Notes: a model not told the origin generated them from the sequence alone. DNA of 64,000 nt from Varroa destructor (GCF_002443255.2 NW_019211455.1:47923489-47987488), one strand, 5' to 3'; positions 47,090 to 61,230 are shown, counted from the stretch's first letter. A program made the numbers and translations.

Positions 47090-48385
47090 TGTAAGATTCT
47101 ATTACGTATCACCGCTCTGTGATACAAATCTATCGCTAAAAATGGGAATGCGTCAATTTGTAGTAATGTTATTTTTTGGAATCAATGCAGAGAAGTTTTA
47201 CTACAATTACAGAGAAGAAAAAAAAATGTTCGAAGTAACATAAATCGAATATTGTTACCGCATAAAATGTACACATCATAGCCTATAGAGTACCAGTAAA
47301 GACAAATGTCCTTTACGGCTATTCTGATTAAATTAACCGTGTGTAAGTGGCAAACTTTATTTTTTGTCTGAATTTTTCTATTTTCGAAAAAATTTTTAAT
47401 ACTGCGGTGCAATTATAGCTCGATGCAGCTTAACATTAGCATATCGCGTAGCATCTATATTAGTTTTTATCTGAAAAAGCATAAATTTACATAAAAATTA
47501 ACAGTATGTCGCACACATACACTGCTACTGCATCGCAATGCATTTCCTTTAAAGTAATAATGGCGCAACCGTCGAAAGAAGACAATAGGAACAGGCACCT
47601 AGTAAACAGCATAGATTTGATCTGACTGCCATTTAACTGTTGTATATAAAGTATATCTATTTGTCTTATCTCGTCACAGTGTTAGCTTGTAGCTTGGTTT
47701 TTCCTTGGATAAATCGATTTCTATCTAAAAGACTGATAAGGTTGTGCCTGCATGCATCGAACATAATCTGAACTTTTTTTTGGCCAAATTGTGCTTCCCA
47801 AGCCAAAAGTGAAGCAAATAAATTACGTACTTATATATGTATAAATGATTACTAAACTATATTATGCGATTTCGATTAATGATCTTCTGTCGTCTTTCTG
47901 CTAACACCGTAATAACACAATAGTTCTGTAATTTCTGAGTAAAAATGGTGATAAAGGATTTTTGCGTCTGTTCATCATGAGCAGTGTTAAGAAAGAGATG
48001 GTAACAGATGTTTGGCGGTGCAAGCTCCGAGCCGTACGGTGAACGTACTAAGATTTCCTATCCTAGTTCTCTCACTATTCGTTGGGTAGCCAAAGATGTA
48101 TGTAGTCTGACATTGTCGTGGCAGAAAGCGGTACCATTTCAATTCGTAGCCGCTGTTGATGTAATCGTGTGGGAATCGTTTTAACAAGAGACAGCAGCTC
48201 GGTTCTTCTCTACCCCCCACCAAATACATAGCGTAATTTTCTATAGAGCATGTTTGTTTACCTCCAGAATTATTGTCTTATGTGATTTACTTTCCATTAC
48301 CCGTGATCAGCTGCTTTAGAAATGGCTCTTTAGAGTTTCGCGGATGGAAACACGATCGGGGTAGATTCTTTGCGGTAATTCATGT

Positions 48386-48401
48386 AGCAGCAGCAGCAGC
48401 A
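48386..48401. repeat. (AGC)5 trinucleotide repeat
   Basis: Five AGC/GCA units, read as Ala in one plus frame and Leu/Cys in minus frames. It is the second CAG-class repeat, after that at 19,018. Confidence 0.88.
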
Positions 48402-49249
48402 TGTAGGTATCGAGCCTTGTTTTGCTACGTACCCTTTTCGAATTATTTAAAATTATTTGTTGACGGGTGGTCAGTGCCTTGCCGGCGATCAGGGCATCAA
48501 TCCTGCCTACTTTCGCAGTAATTTCACCAATTTTTGCCGTAGTTGATTTTCCACTGCGAGAAGCCCTTGTCACATCAAAAGCCGTACAAGAAAAGCGATA
48601 GGATCATCTTTGGGCCATATAATCTCAACACAAATAGCACAAAGTCTTATGGGCAGAATTTGTGTCTTCATAGTAATAAATATTGTAAAACACAGCGATG
48701 CTGGTAAAAAAATCACTCTTCAATGAGATGCCCCACGGTAATTCTAAGTAAAGACATTTCAGTAATGTTAACAAATCTACTGCTGCCAAATCTTAGTTGC
48801 TTTAAAAGGGCACGTCAAGCCTACGTGACTTATATTATCTAAGGTATATGGGTCCTACCTAATTAGCGAAATGATGAATACTTTTTCTTCAGTTCTACAA
48901 AACGTTGATCACACCGATGACGTTTGTCTTCTTAGCCAAAAGCACTAACTCTTTTGGCTAGCTGACTTTCAATTGAGTAGCTCGACTCGTATTATGAACA
49001 GGATCTGGAGGCTCGACGCGTGCCATTTTTTGCTATTGTCTCTGTTTTTGGTTGGACCTTAGCAGTCAGACCCGTTGAATAGGGCCTATCATGTCAATCT
49101 CAGAAACGTTTCTTTCCTGTACGTTATGCTCAATCTTTCCATCGATTTCTTTTTGCCATAATCCTTTGACATACTGGTTTTCCTATAGCTGGCCAGGTTT
49201 CATTCCTTTCTTCGTTCAATACCAGAATAGTAGTTCCCTTTATTCGTCT

Positions 49250-49830
49250 TTTCGTTAGCGTTTACAGCTGCATTAGGTGCCGCCCAGATCAAGTACCTCC
49301 TCCTTCCCGACCATTCATTTCCACCCGTAGGGCTCGAGCAGCGACGGCAAACCTTTGCGCGTCACGCGACTCGCCTTCCCTGCACCGGTGTCCTCCTACT
49401 TCTTCCTCTCTCACTCAGCGTATAAAAGCGCCATAAAATCGATCAGAAACTTATACTGTTTGGGGGGTTACCAGAAAACAAGTTAGGACTGAGCAGACAA
49501 ATTGAAAGGAAAGCTAAGGCGAGGTCTGACAACGGAGCAGCGTTATACTACGAGGGACTGAGGAGCGGTCAGAACGGCTCTTTTGTCTAGACTCTTCGTT
49601 TTAGCCTGTTGTCTTCTTCATATATTAGGTACACAACGGCGACTGTCATGGCTGTAGCTAATATTATTGCGAGACTTTAGCCTTGATAAGGACGGGGACA
49701 ACTGGGTTTGCTCGATTCGATCTGGTTCGCCGGCGGCCGACCTTCGAACGGCTTTCGTTGAAGCCGCCTCTATTGGACTTCCTCTTCTCCTAGACCTTCC
49801 GGTATAAATATTTTAGAGTGAACCATAGAA
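49250..49830. other. G+C/CpG-richer patch 4 with promoter-like core
   Basis: CpG-rich sequence flanks the TATA/initiator pair at 49,421-49,453. A second TATAAATA lies at 49,803. No long ORF follows, so if this is a promoter the first exon would be non-coding or short. Confidence 0.4.
49421..49457 (+). promoter_or_regulatory. TATA box and well-spaced initiator
   Basis: TATAAAAG at 49,421-49,428 is followed at 32 bp by TTATACT, which fits YYANWYY with the A at 49,453. This is the best-spaced TATA/initiator pair found. The leader is long: the first ATG downstream is at about 49,648 and opens only ten codons, so a spliced transcript would be required. Confidence 0.42.
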
Positions 49831-50637
49831 GATGTGTTGGGGAAGTAGCCTACCTAAATTCGTGAAGGTCTTATGATGGAGATTGGTGCTGGCTAGGGCT
49901 ACGGACGGGGCGGTCGTTCAATGGCAGCGGAAGCCTCTTTCGAGAAAACGCTAGACAATTATAATAAGCAGTATAACAGGTATACACATTATAAGGTACA
50001 GTATAACATTCGATTAGTTTATCTATTTCGATCTGTAAGCATGCCACTGTCTCTGCATGGTAGGTACTTTCGTTCTGTGAAAAAAAAGTAGGTATCGCAA
50101 TAAGGAGTGAGTGCTGTCTTCAGATGCTATCAGAAACTAATATGACGCACTATCTGATTTAATAAATGAATCAATCTGAGTCAAAGCACATAGGTAAAAA
50201 AATATGCTTCGTCAATTCTTTTGCCCTCCGAAGGAGTGACGTCCTTGTTGAAAATGTTTATATGCTTAAAATGCCAAAAATCAAAAATGCGAGCTAGTAC
50301 AGCCGTGTGCACTTAGGTTGCACTAAGTTGACAAAAGCAAAAAATGTATCAGCAGAGAGAAAGAAGGAATAAAATTGTACGTTAACAACGTAACGCGATC
50401 CGTAAGATTATAATACAAAGTCATATAGCAAACATGACTTTATATTATATCATGTCATGAAGTAAGGTTATGTTTCAGAAAAGTCACTCGTTTACATAAC
50501 CTGGGCTTTCTCGTGCTAGAAATCTCTGTAATCAGCTGCATCATTCACGCAAAAGGGACAATTCAATCATATTTACTATGCGGATAAGTGTCATTGTGCG
50601 CTATAGTTTAAGAATAGTCTGATACCTGCCTGAGTAG

Positions 50638-51066
50638 AGGCTGTTGAGAAAATACATAATCATTGACGGTCTTATTGCGTCCGAGTTGAAACCGCGTATG
50701 AACTACAAGATGATCTTCGAAATTTCCAGGAATACTATAGATTGGCTAAGTCGTACATGCGTACAGACTAACTGTATCAAAAGCTACATTATTAATAACC
50801 TATCCTATATTAATAATTTTAATATAAATTTTGTTAAATTAGAAAAAAATAAGGTAAATAATTTTGATATCAGACCAACGTTAGGACATTGTTGTGTCGT
50901 TAACGGGAACTACTACGTGCCGAACCCTTTTTTTTTCGGATTACAGTTTGGCAAGACTAGTATATTACAAGGAAAACCATGTTTTCTTTGCTTAATGTAC
51001 GTCAATGATAACCCTTGTAATCCTTGGGTTTTTGTAGCCAGCTTAGTCGGTCGGGCCCGCAGTTAG
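50638..51066 (+). CDS. 142-codon open frame, Cys/Asn-rich, unknown
   Basis: Open from just after TAG at 50,635 to TAG at 51,066; the first ATG in frame is at 50,698, leaving 122 codons. The middle is Asn/Ile-rich because of A+T content. The last 50 residues differ: aromatic and Cys-rich, with a C-x2-C pair and repeated Asn-Pro. The mixed composition suggests more than simple A+T bias, but no known domain is recognised. No promoter or splice pair was found. It may be part of an old mobile or captured gene, or chance. Confidence 0.22.
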   Translation, partial: RLLRKYIIIDGLIASELKPRMNYKMIFEISRNTIDWLSRTCVQTNCIKSYIINNLSYINNFNINFVKLEKNKVNNFDIRPTLGHCCVVNGNYYVPNPFFFGLQFGKTSILQGKPCFLCLMYVNDNPCNPWVFVASLVGRARS

Positions 51067-51069
51067 AAT

Positions 51070-54000
51070 CATTATTTGATCACGTATCATACGTGTCAAG
51101 CCCACGGAGTTTTAAAGTGTACTTTTCTCGAATTAAATGTTATTTAATAAAATGAATTTCTAAATATATTAAACATTACACTGCAGAATGCCATATTCCG
51201 ATTGTAAAACAGGTTCTAGGAATAATTTTAGATGGACGAAGCTCAAACGAAACGAGGTAATAGTAATTATAGCCACATACAGAAGCAATCCTTTTTGAAA
51301 TATCTGACTTTTGATTACAAATCATCTAAAACAGATGCGATTTAGCTAAAGCTTTTATTCCCAGCCTCAAATGAGTCAGGGGTGCATGTACCTGTAATAT
51401 AATGATCCAGCTAGCAAAAACACTCAAGCTATCCCTATTAACGTTCTAAAGAAACACCCCCTTAAATTCGACGATTCAGATCACACGCAGTGGTGATCAT
51501 ATATATATATTAACGACTCTTCGATCGGCAATTCCCTTGGGAATCGCTAAAAAAAGGGAAGCTATCTCATTGAGCAAAAATGTTTAACTTACCAATGTAC
51601 GTCCAAAAGAGTGATTTAACTTTCCGAATTACTTCTGGTTGTGGAAATAGTATGGTATTATTCTAGTGGCTCAACCTGGAATAGATAACGCAGCGTGTTC
51701 TGGTGGTTACGCAGCCCTATTCGAGGATAGGTAAAGCGTGATGATTGCAACGCTATCTTTCCATTCGTTTATTCCCTTTTGTTCAGTTAGAAGTTATTTT
51801 ATTATGATATTTATTTTACGATACATTCCGACCTCTAAAAGTAAGCGAAAAAAAATACGTATTTCAGAGCCCGTCAAACTCTGGCTATTCAATAAAAATT
51901 TTTGCGAAAATATGACGTCACTCGAGTACTCCTTCTTTGTTTCAGGACAAACGTACATACCGTAATATGTATTTATTGAACAGAGGACAAAAAATATGCG
52001 CAAAAACACATCTTTAAAATTGTCAAGTGCTAGTAGGTCTTCAATAAAGTTTCGTCACTCTGTGAACACCCTGATTATGCTAATATCACACCTGGTGCAT
52101 GCATATCCACGCGTTAAAAGATTCAGCGTGTACATACAATGTATATATCTAAAACTTACGTTGTAAAACGTAGTAAAAAATTTCGTTCACCGTCTCATAC
52201 CGTGTCTCGTATAGAAGGCCCTTGGATTTTATAGAACGTTGTATTTTGAATGGAGAAATATTTGGCATAGCAAGCCTGCTTTGCTCAGGCCATATAAGCC
52301 GGTCATGACTAAGGTTAGAAAAAAAAAAAAAAAAAAATCATATTTATGGTATATCAACGTTCTCATTGTAAAATAGTATATCTTTTTACTCTGTCTTTGT
52401 ATAGTTGTAGGCATTTGGGGACGTCGGTAGTTGAGGTAAATGCACAGTTAATGGCAATAAGACATCATTTCGGCTCGTTCCCTATGAACCTTGCATGGCT
52501 AAGGTGCATTGATCCACTTACATCAGCTAGAGCACGTGTAAAATGATTAACAATGATAGTGGTTTACGAAATGCTGGACTCGGCGTTCGGGTTAAGTATG
52601 AACCAAACGTCAAAATGAGCTACCATGTTGCAGATAAAATTAAGTCAAATTGAAAAGATGCAGTGTGGACGTAGATGACGTATCCGTCAAACTTACGGTT
52701 TTGCTTGAACGATCAAGTGTTCGACTGCTCGAAAGGGGAGGCCACTGTGTTATGTTAATTGGTGAAATGCATTAAGGTACGATGGCCTGCTACCATTCAC
52801 ATATATTTTACCGCACAACTAGAACGCATCGATTGTTTAGTCATCACTCGTTTCTCGCTCGAAAGCCGCTTACCAGTATCTCTTATTCCTTCGTTCTAGA
52901 GAATCAGCTATAGTTGATGTCCTTAACGATGGTTGTAACGGAACCGGGCGTATGATATATTGTGACATTTTCGATCTTCGATTCGAAGCTCAATACTTTG
53001 TAGACGTCAACGAAAACAGACTGTGACACTGAACGTTTTTTTTTTTTAGCTCATTTGTTGCTCCTATAGCCCGAGGCGTCATGTCCATTACTAGGCTCAT
53101 CTTCGCACACGGAGAATTACGCATTTACTAGCCCCTTTGCTCTTACTATTTTTAGTGCTGGACATAAGACCTTTGTCTGTAGAAGGCAGAAACTCTTAGA
53201 AGGCAATACTTTAGCGAAGGTAGAAGCAGTAGCAGCGTTAAGGGAAAACGATTTCCAGTCCAGACAATTACCAAACGTTCAAGCATGACAAACGACACCC
53301 TTCACCGCAGCTTTTCATCTCGCTATTCTGCATTAGTGAAGCCCGTTCAAGTACACGTCGTCTTTGTACCTACCTAGCGGTAAGGTTTCTCCAAACCGAT
53401 ACCTTCTCTATACACGGAGATCAAATGCCAATATGGAAGTTCGAAGTTTCTTTTTAGCTATTTCGATTAGACAATCCGACACAAAAACTTCCTTCATTTT
53501 TGATCCAAGGATATTACTAAATGTATACCCAGGTTCGATTAAGGTAATCGTAGGATTTTTTCTAAATATTTAGACAAGTGCAGCCATGGTTGCCGCTGTA
53601 TTGAGGAAGAAATATTATGGTTGCAAGTCCAACAATCGTTGAGATCGAGGGTAGTATCATCCACCTTATGACTCGCCTGATGAACAACCTGATAATCGCA
53701 AATCTCACCTTTTTGTTTTCCAAGTCAATACCAGAAACAGGCACTGCGTAGGTATAGAGCTTGCGTTCATATCAATGATAAAATACGGTATCATATGTAC
53801 GGACGTTTGCGTAGTACGTTGGCAGGATTTGGGTCCTTTTTTTTTATAGTTTTATAAAAACTGACATTTTGATAACGGTATAGACCATAATTATTGTTCA
53901 GGGACAGTCTTTAGCCTAACATAGGATCGGCAACCAGGTCAGGCAATCAAGTTTTTACTATGTCTGTGGCATTTAATAAACAGTAATCAGACAGCATTTA

Positions 54001-56650
54001 ACAAAGTTATTTTGGATTTTCCTCTAACTGAAAATATATGGGGTAGTCCCTACAAGTGCATTTGGGGCACGGGGCCGAACATTGAGGTAGCGCTGAATGC
54101 ACCAAACCTAAAAATCCCAGACGCAATCGCAATACCCAAGTCTTAATCGTCATTGTCAGGCAAAAAGATATCCACCATAGCGTCGACGGACTTGACGGCG
54201 AGCACATAATATGCTTCCAAATATGTACGTTTGAGCAGTTCATTCATGCTAATGGTCCTTGTGTACAAGAAAGAGCGGGTGGCATAAAAACAAACAGTGA
54301 AGAGGCAATAAGGATCTACGAACCAAATTCTGTGTAAGCAAGGCGTCTGACTCGGAGGTCCATTTACAAAGCCGCACCCCTCCGTGTCGTTATCGTAGCT
54401 TTGCGCTATGAACAAATCTAGAACAAGACAAAACTCAACAAGTTTAAACGATCGCTTTTTGTCCAGCCGTTTATCAGCTTTATGAAGCATCACATTGTCG
54501 CCTTTTTTTCATGAGCATGTAAGCATCAGTTCGGTGTTCATGAGCCATCTTAAGCTGGAGGCCAGCGTGATGGACGTTACAATAGCCAATAACCAGAGCT
54601 GACTGTCCTAACCACGACTGCCGTACCTTACGGTTTACGTCAGACAGAACGATCATTTATGGTAAATCGTGAATAAATGCTTCGAACCAGAGCTTTATCT
54701 AGAAGCTCGCTAAGACGATTTGCGCTAAGACAGGCGTTGACCTTTCTTAGCTCACTGGGCAGAATGTCTTTGGCCTATTTTTCTACAGCTGACTGTTCTC
54801 TTAGCACCGGGTATTTTGACATCGAAGGCCTTCAGTCCATCGAAAAGTAAGTGTCAGCAAAGATACGCGTATTATTGAGACAAGTTACATACGTACTGTA
54901 AATGATATGGATTCTTGTTACATTTAAACCATTATTCGATTAAACGATCGGCGAAGGGAATACTAATAGAAATCTATACAAGTTTTATGTAACAGTCGCT
55001 TTACCTCTAGGCAAATGGGGCGGTAGTATGTTCGCTAGTTTTTTTAGGCAGCCTTTGGAGAGGTACCCCTTATTAGGTGCATGGAGTTGCATGAAATGGC
55101 TCAACCAGGCGCGCTTAATAAACCTCCCTTTGTGCTTGATTCGAATATTTGTTACTTTCACTTATCAAATGGGCACACTGAATTAGCGCACCTGACATTG
55201 AATCATACTCCTACATAAAACCTAAATTAATTCTTATTTGTAATCTATATATATATATTGATTATTTAATAAAATGATGGTTTATTTTTGCTGCGTAACA
55301 AGAATTAATTCAAAAAATTCACAGCGTATGTATAACTTATATTAATAATACGTAACTTATTTAGGAGTCGTTATATGTGAACCATTTAACATTACCCTTA
55401 CCATTACCCCCTAATTAATATAGGTGACAGGTGTACAGCTAGAACAGGGCGCTGTACGCTCAACACAGTTCCGTACTTGCGATATTTATTTACGTAGTAA
55501 TGATGCCTTATCGGTCTAAAATTTCGTGCGTGTCACAATGTAATTGTATTTCTTATAGTTATAAATATCTAGAAATGTAACCCGGTAAGGCTGGCTGTAC
55601 AATTCAAGCCAAAGTGAAAATAGGGTGGCAATAGCCATTTTCACGTAACGCTATTCAACTTCTCTCTCGTGCGGCTCGTGTAATTTAGCTGAAATAATTG
55701 TTTTGACTTTTGTTCTCAGCCGTATTTTAATTTTAGACTGGCATAGTTCTGTTGCGCAAATAATGTCTCTAGGACAAAATCAGCCTCAACTTGAACGTAG
55801 CGCATGCTGTAAGTTATTTTATCGATAAATGCCTAGTGAATATATATTTATATGTGGTACGATACAATTTTCGCAATAGAGAGAGCCAAACAGGGACAAA
55901 CGCTTTCCGACTACAATCGTTATTGTTTAGCCTATTAAGAGCCTTAATGGCGCCGAGCTTTTCTACTGCAATGCGGTGTTACAGAGTAGCTTGACAAGTG
56001 TATTAGAAATTACCTTCAATAATCACACACAGTTATTATATTAGGGTTACTACCGTTCTTGAAATCAAGACAAGCCACGATATAACGTTGTATTATTAAT
56101 ATGATTCATGTGACTTTCGTCATTTATGAGCGTGTCTACATAAATGCCGACGTAAACAGAGACGCCCATCAGGAGCCTAATAGGTAACGATGAAACTATG
56201 ATTTTACAGAGTACAATACGTTAATGGTACGAACGTTTCAAGAACGGAGGTCGGAATATTGGGGACCAGGAAAGAGGAGGAAGAAGATGCCGGAACTCAA
56301 AAACCAAAACCGTATTGACGTAAAAACGTATTAATGTCGCCTCATTAAGGCTAGGTAGCTTCGCATGATCCTATTGTTCTATTAATGGAACCACACTATC
56401 ATCGCTGGAAGGTGATTCGGACTTTTCAAATGAAATATGTCTGTCGACTGTGATCCATTTCAGTACACTATTAACTTCAATCAATACAAGCATGTACTAC
56501 TCAGATGATCTCATTGAATCATTCAATCGGTACATACAACGCGTCGTGTATCCAAAGCAGAGAAAGGTAATCGGTACTACTTAACGATTCCTCCAACCAC
56601 AACCCCTTCTCTCCATTAAGAAATACACTCAAAAGGTTACCAGCCTCATA
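51070..56650. other. A+T-rich stretch without supported genes
   Basis: It contains an A19 run (52,319-52,337), a T11 run (53,036-53,046) and a short (TA)n (55,245-55,258). The longest open frame is 116 codons on the minus strand at 54,143-54,493, without context. I see no promoter-ORF pair or RNA gene. Confidence 0.55.
52319..52337. repeat. Poly-A tract, 19 bases
   Basis: 19 uninterrupted A. The plus strand upstream shows no gene copy that would make it a retroposed tail. Confidence 0.93.
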
Positions 56651-56651
56651 T

Positions 56652-56657
<6 letters not shown>

Positions 56658-56710
<53 letters not shown>
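56658..56710. repeat. (TA)26 microsatellite
   Basis: 53 uninterrupted bases of alternating T and A. The flanks are not inverted copies. With 10,671 it is one of the two longest arrays. Confidence 0.97.
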
Positions 56711-56713
<3 letters not shown>

Positions 56714-56937
56714 TAATTCAGAAAACCATTGTCTTCAGTATCAAACTTATGTATCCATGACCTGCGCCAGTCGTCAAACTAACCGTGACCCACATGACTC
56801 CGCCACAGAAGACAGTTGACCTGTAGTCACGTTCAAGTACTGCATAGCTGTGTATCCGGCAAGTGTACATCTACTCCTAAATTACATTTTAAAAATCTTT
56901 TAAGGATAAACTTTTTTCAACGATATGACCTCTCTGG

Positions 56938-56959
56938 TATATATATATATATATATATA
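56938..56959. repeat. (TA)11 microsatellite
   Basis: A second TA array only 230 bp after the long one. Confidence 0.93.
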
Positions 56960-57016
56960 ATGCCCAGATCCTCTGCTGAATGAGTGAAGGTCTTCCGACA
57001 AAAAGCTAAAAGCCGA

Positions 57017-57028
57017 TTTTTTTTTTTT
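57017..57028. repeat. Poly-T tract, 12 bases
   Basis: A homopolymer close behind the two TA arrays, making 56.65-57.03 kb a simple-repeat cluster. Confidence 0.9.
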
Positions 57029-57029
57029 G

Positions 57030-59540
57030 AAAAAATGAGCTATGGAGATGACAGCAATTTTGAAAGTGGGCGCAAAACTTAAAAGTTTTATTTTGTTGGG
57101 CTTTGGTCACGGCCGTTGCCAGCAACATTATTTATTTTCTACAGATGCTACCTGCTTTTAGCATGTACCTAGTGGGATGTCGATAGTCTGTTTAGACGCC
57201 ACGGTGTTGAGAGGAGCCAATCGTTGGTAAACAACTCGATTCGTGGTCAACCCTTAAGACAGAGTGGTATGCCCCTTGCATTCCATGAGCAGACTAAAGG
57301 GCCGCGGAAGCTGCGTGGAGAGACCTGGCAGCGTATGGAAAAATATCTCGACTTAATTAACCTTGCGATTTGATTATTTCGCGTTTTTTTTCGTCCCACC
57401 ACTCACTGGCCAATTCCTCCTCTTTACTGTGAAGAATACTCGCCACGGGGGTAGTAGCTTGCCTCGCTTCAGGAGATGATGCCAGGAGTACTGCGTAAGT
57501 ATACCAATGACAAGCTGCAAGGCTAGCGAGATTAAAAGCCCTCATACGGAATTACACCCAATGGACAATAGGTATCTTTAGGATATTTTTGAAACGGAAT
57601 GTGTACGTGTGACTTTCTTATAGTTTTCATATTATTTTGATATGTTCTCTTTTTTTGGACCACTTGGCTGTAACAGGGTCCTTTTTTTTGCAGGCGTAAC
57701 CGAACCTACCTGAACATGATTTTCGTCACGTGGGATTGAATAGCATACGAAGTTAATATTTTCAGCCCTTTTATCGCCTTTTTTTGATTCCTTCAATCAA
57801 CCAATGTGACAACACAATACGATAACATCACATTTACTTAGCTTTGTCAAAGAAAACGTTTTTTATTTAGAAGTTCTGTGTGAGCCGTCACGCTTTTACA
57901 TTAACCCCAACCCGGGTATCAATGAACGAAAAATATAGCCGCTAACAAAGGATAGCGCAGAAGATCCTTAGAAATCCAACAAAAGTAGATATATTTCCAC
58001 AATATTTACCGTGTTCTAATCTTCACATTAAATGCTGCACGGGAAGGTTTTACGACGATTTGAAAGACGGTATGATTAGATAGAAAAGAGATAACAACGA
58101 TCTTTGCCTAGACAATTCGAGCGTAACTGTAGTTGGTTTTTGATGTTTAGCCAAGGCATATGCTGGGGTACGATGTGCCGTACTGTATGTAAAATCAATG
58201 CTGTCGCACATAGATCAGACGGTGTAAAAACTTATCCATATAGAAGGAACCGACTGAATAGTAACACCTTCGAGATACGCTGAATCGTCATGATGCTGAA
58301 GAATATCTCATACAATGAAACGTGTCATGATAAAAAATTATTTGACAGCTGTGAACGGCTGAAACAATCTCCAGACAACACACGGAACCGCTAATTCTAA
58401 TGATGCTACCAATGTGTCATTTGCAATAGCAGTAATCATAGTCACCTGTCAGATGGTGATCAGTAACGGCGTAACAAACGACGGAGAAAAATCACTTACA
58501 CACAGTCTAGTATAATCATATAACAGCAGGCTATATCACAGAGTTTCTTGATTAGGTTTGAACTTAACACCCATATTCGATTTCTTCTTTGATGCATGGG
58601 GAGATGGGTACGCTAGTACGTGCCGCTGTCCTATGCATTCTTGATAGTGTATCGCAGTTTCGCCGTGCATCCGCTATTTCGATCTCTTTGTATTCATACA
58701 ACTCATGTATGTATGTATTGGTATGCGTCCATCTTGGCGGTAGGAAGGAAATTCTCCAATTTTTTTAAGCGATTCCGCAAACAATCCTCCTGCATTCGCA
58801 AAGCTTAATTCACTGTTTGTGTTAAACTCTCTATTGTTAAACGTACGACTCCAGCACGGCTTGTCTGAACTTGGAAGAGATCCGGTAGGCGATGAAGTTA
58901 ATCTTCTTGATACTAGCTCCTAGCATTTGCATGATGGCCTAACCGCTACAAGCATTTACACTGATCCGTTATTTACGCTGGCTGCAGTCACTTATGGCGG
59001 ACAAAGATGGCTAAGTTATTAAACGGAGAGATAGATATTTTTGTTTCTGATAGAAATGCAGCTTCTTCCTAACCTCACATCGTGTCATCATGGCCCAGGT
59101 ACCAGGCTACAATCATCGTCCGTAAGCACAAGGACGTTACTGTGTATAATTTAGGATAAACAACTAATTCATTGCGAGTGATGCTGGACACAAAAAATAA
59201 ACACGATGTATCGTGTAACAGAACCAGAACTTCGTTGAAGGGGTGCGTCAAACTTGTGCGCACCAAGAGTCGCTTAAACTAAACGAGGCAACTTCAAATG
59301 TATTCAACGGCCTATTTTAATAGTGCATAAAGGTAGCCAGTTTTATTTTACATGGCTACTATTGTGTCCTGTATACGGCTGAGCAAAAAGTTCGACCCGC
59401 GGATGTCTAGAGTTTAATCGGCTGACTGTTTGTAGGACGAGCACCTTGGACATGCCGACCTTGCCGCACGACTAATTCGCTATAGTGAACGCTGGTCACG
59501 TTTTGGTTACTCTCTGACTTACAACGAACGTTTTCTCTGA
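57030..59540. other. Stretch without supported genes
   Basis: Only chance-length open frames on both strands. No promoter pair, RNA gene or repeat above ten bases was seen. Confidence 0.55.
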
Positions 59541-59546
59541 GAGATC

Positions 59547-59768
59547 TTGGCCAAACTGATACAAGATCACACAGGTTGCCTGTCCGAAGGGCTGCAGTCT
59601 GGAGGCAAAAGCTATAGGGCAAGTAAGAGAAGGACAGAGAGAGATAGGCGTCCAGCAGAAACGACTAGATGTAGACGTTTGTGGACAATAAAGTCGCGAA
59701 AATGGAATGAGGAGACTCTAAAACACAGAGACGATGATGGCGACTGCATTTACGTTGCAAACGGTTAA
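59547..59768 (+). CDS. Candidate basic hydrophilic open frame
   Basis: 73 codons from TTG to TAA, without an ATG. The reading is strongly hydrophilic, dominated by Arg, Lys, Glu and Asp, as in disordered or nucleic-acid-binding tails, and ends with an Asp-rich segment. A GCAA-GTAAGA donor-like site lies near 59,620, so only its first third might be exon. The local plus strand is purine-rich, which favours such translations by chance. Confidence 0.18.
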   Translation: MAKLIQDHTGCLSEGLQSGGKSYRASKRRTERDRRPAETTRCRRLWTIKSRKWNEETLKHRDDDGDCIYVANG

Positions 59769-61230
59769 CTGTGGCCCTCGCCTTTCAAAAAAACAGGACG
59801 AACCTAATTATGTTCATCTAACACATAAACGAATCTGCAATAACAGAAAAATATGAAGAGGTGGCGATCCAAAATCCATTATGGAAAATCCTGTTATCTT
59901 CTGCTATAACTGATGGAAATGGGGTGGTGCATAAACGCGTTCTAGTTTCATCCGTATGTCTGGCTTGAGTCATAACGGCGGGTTCGGTGATCCTTAACGG
60001 TAATCATCATGAAATAAGCTGGTTTCGTTACAGCAGCCCTGTGGAGTCTCAATTTGCTCTTTGTGACATTTTTATTCAGTTAAAGCTTTGTCACAAGAGG
60101 CTAAAGAATTATAAATAGGCTTTTATTTCGTTATAAAAATACTCAACTCTTGAGTGTCTTTCCATCATTGCTTTGCATTTCCAGTAGGTCTATTCATCAC
60201 TATGTTTAATCATCGGCTAACACGGACGTATTTCTCAACCCTACTATGCTTTAAATGAAGCATATCAGCGCATCGGATACTCTTCCTTCTTTTCTTTTTC
60301 GTGGCGTTAATTTACTGACGTCGAGGATCGAACGAAGCTGCTTTGCTCGGCCGTTGGCGCTCAGAAACGCAAAAATGTTCTCAGGCTTTATATCTTTATC
60401 CTAGGATTTTTCTCGAATAGTTAACTGTTACCTTTAATATGTTTTTATGCCGTAGACAGCACACACTTTAGCCATCTTACGTAGGTCATCAAAGCTTTTT
60501 TTTACAAGTTCTTCTTTTCGTATGTCGTATCCTTCATAACCGAATCTTCTCATTCGAATTTGGACTCAAGCCCTATTCGAAAATTTTGATGAATGAGGAA
60601 TGATTTCTTAAAAAACATTTTTCTTGCAAGTGTACATATTTGAAACTTGACGACAGTATGGCATTTGAACACGAAAACGCAAAGAAAATAAGCAAATACA
60701 TCAATTTGAATAGTGTTACTTGTTCAAATCAATGGCAAGCCATCATGCTGGATTTGACATACATCTGATACGGATGATGAGCGGAAACGCCAATCGCGGA
60801 AAGAAGGCGAAGTACAAGATCGGCGACAATCGGGCGAGTCCTTGTAGCATATTCATTGTTGACTCGCTCGCGAAAGCTCATCGTAAATTAACCCGATGAA
60901 AAAGATCCCGATAGTGAAAGACTTGTAGGAGGAACTACTAGCAGAATGTCTCTGTACAAGCACACAAACGCAAACATCTTATATACGTACAATTGTACTG
61001 AGTACATATAATAATATTCGATGTTTTTGTGTGTATGAACGCGTTATTAATAGATATAAGTAATTATTTCATAGAACTTGAGCTTTTTGTTAGCGCTTGA
61101 TGTTACGCTTAATGATCTCGTTCTCGGCTATAACAATGCTCACATTTTGTTAGATTTTAATGAACTTTAAGATTGATTTAATTTACTCGACCCTAGTTCA
61201 GTAGCATGGGTCACGCGCTAAATCAAATAG

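Noticed and set aside
28423..48697. TAAAACACAGCGA shared between about 28.44 and 48.69 kb
   Set aside because: A 13-base match without extension is within chance for this window length.
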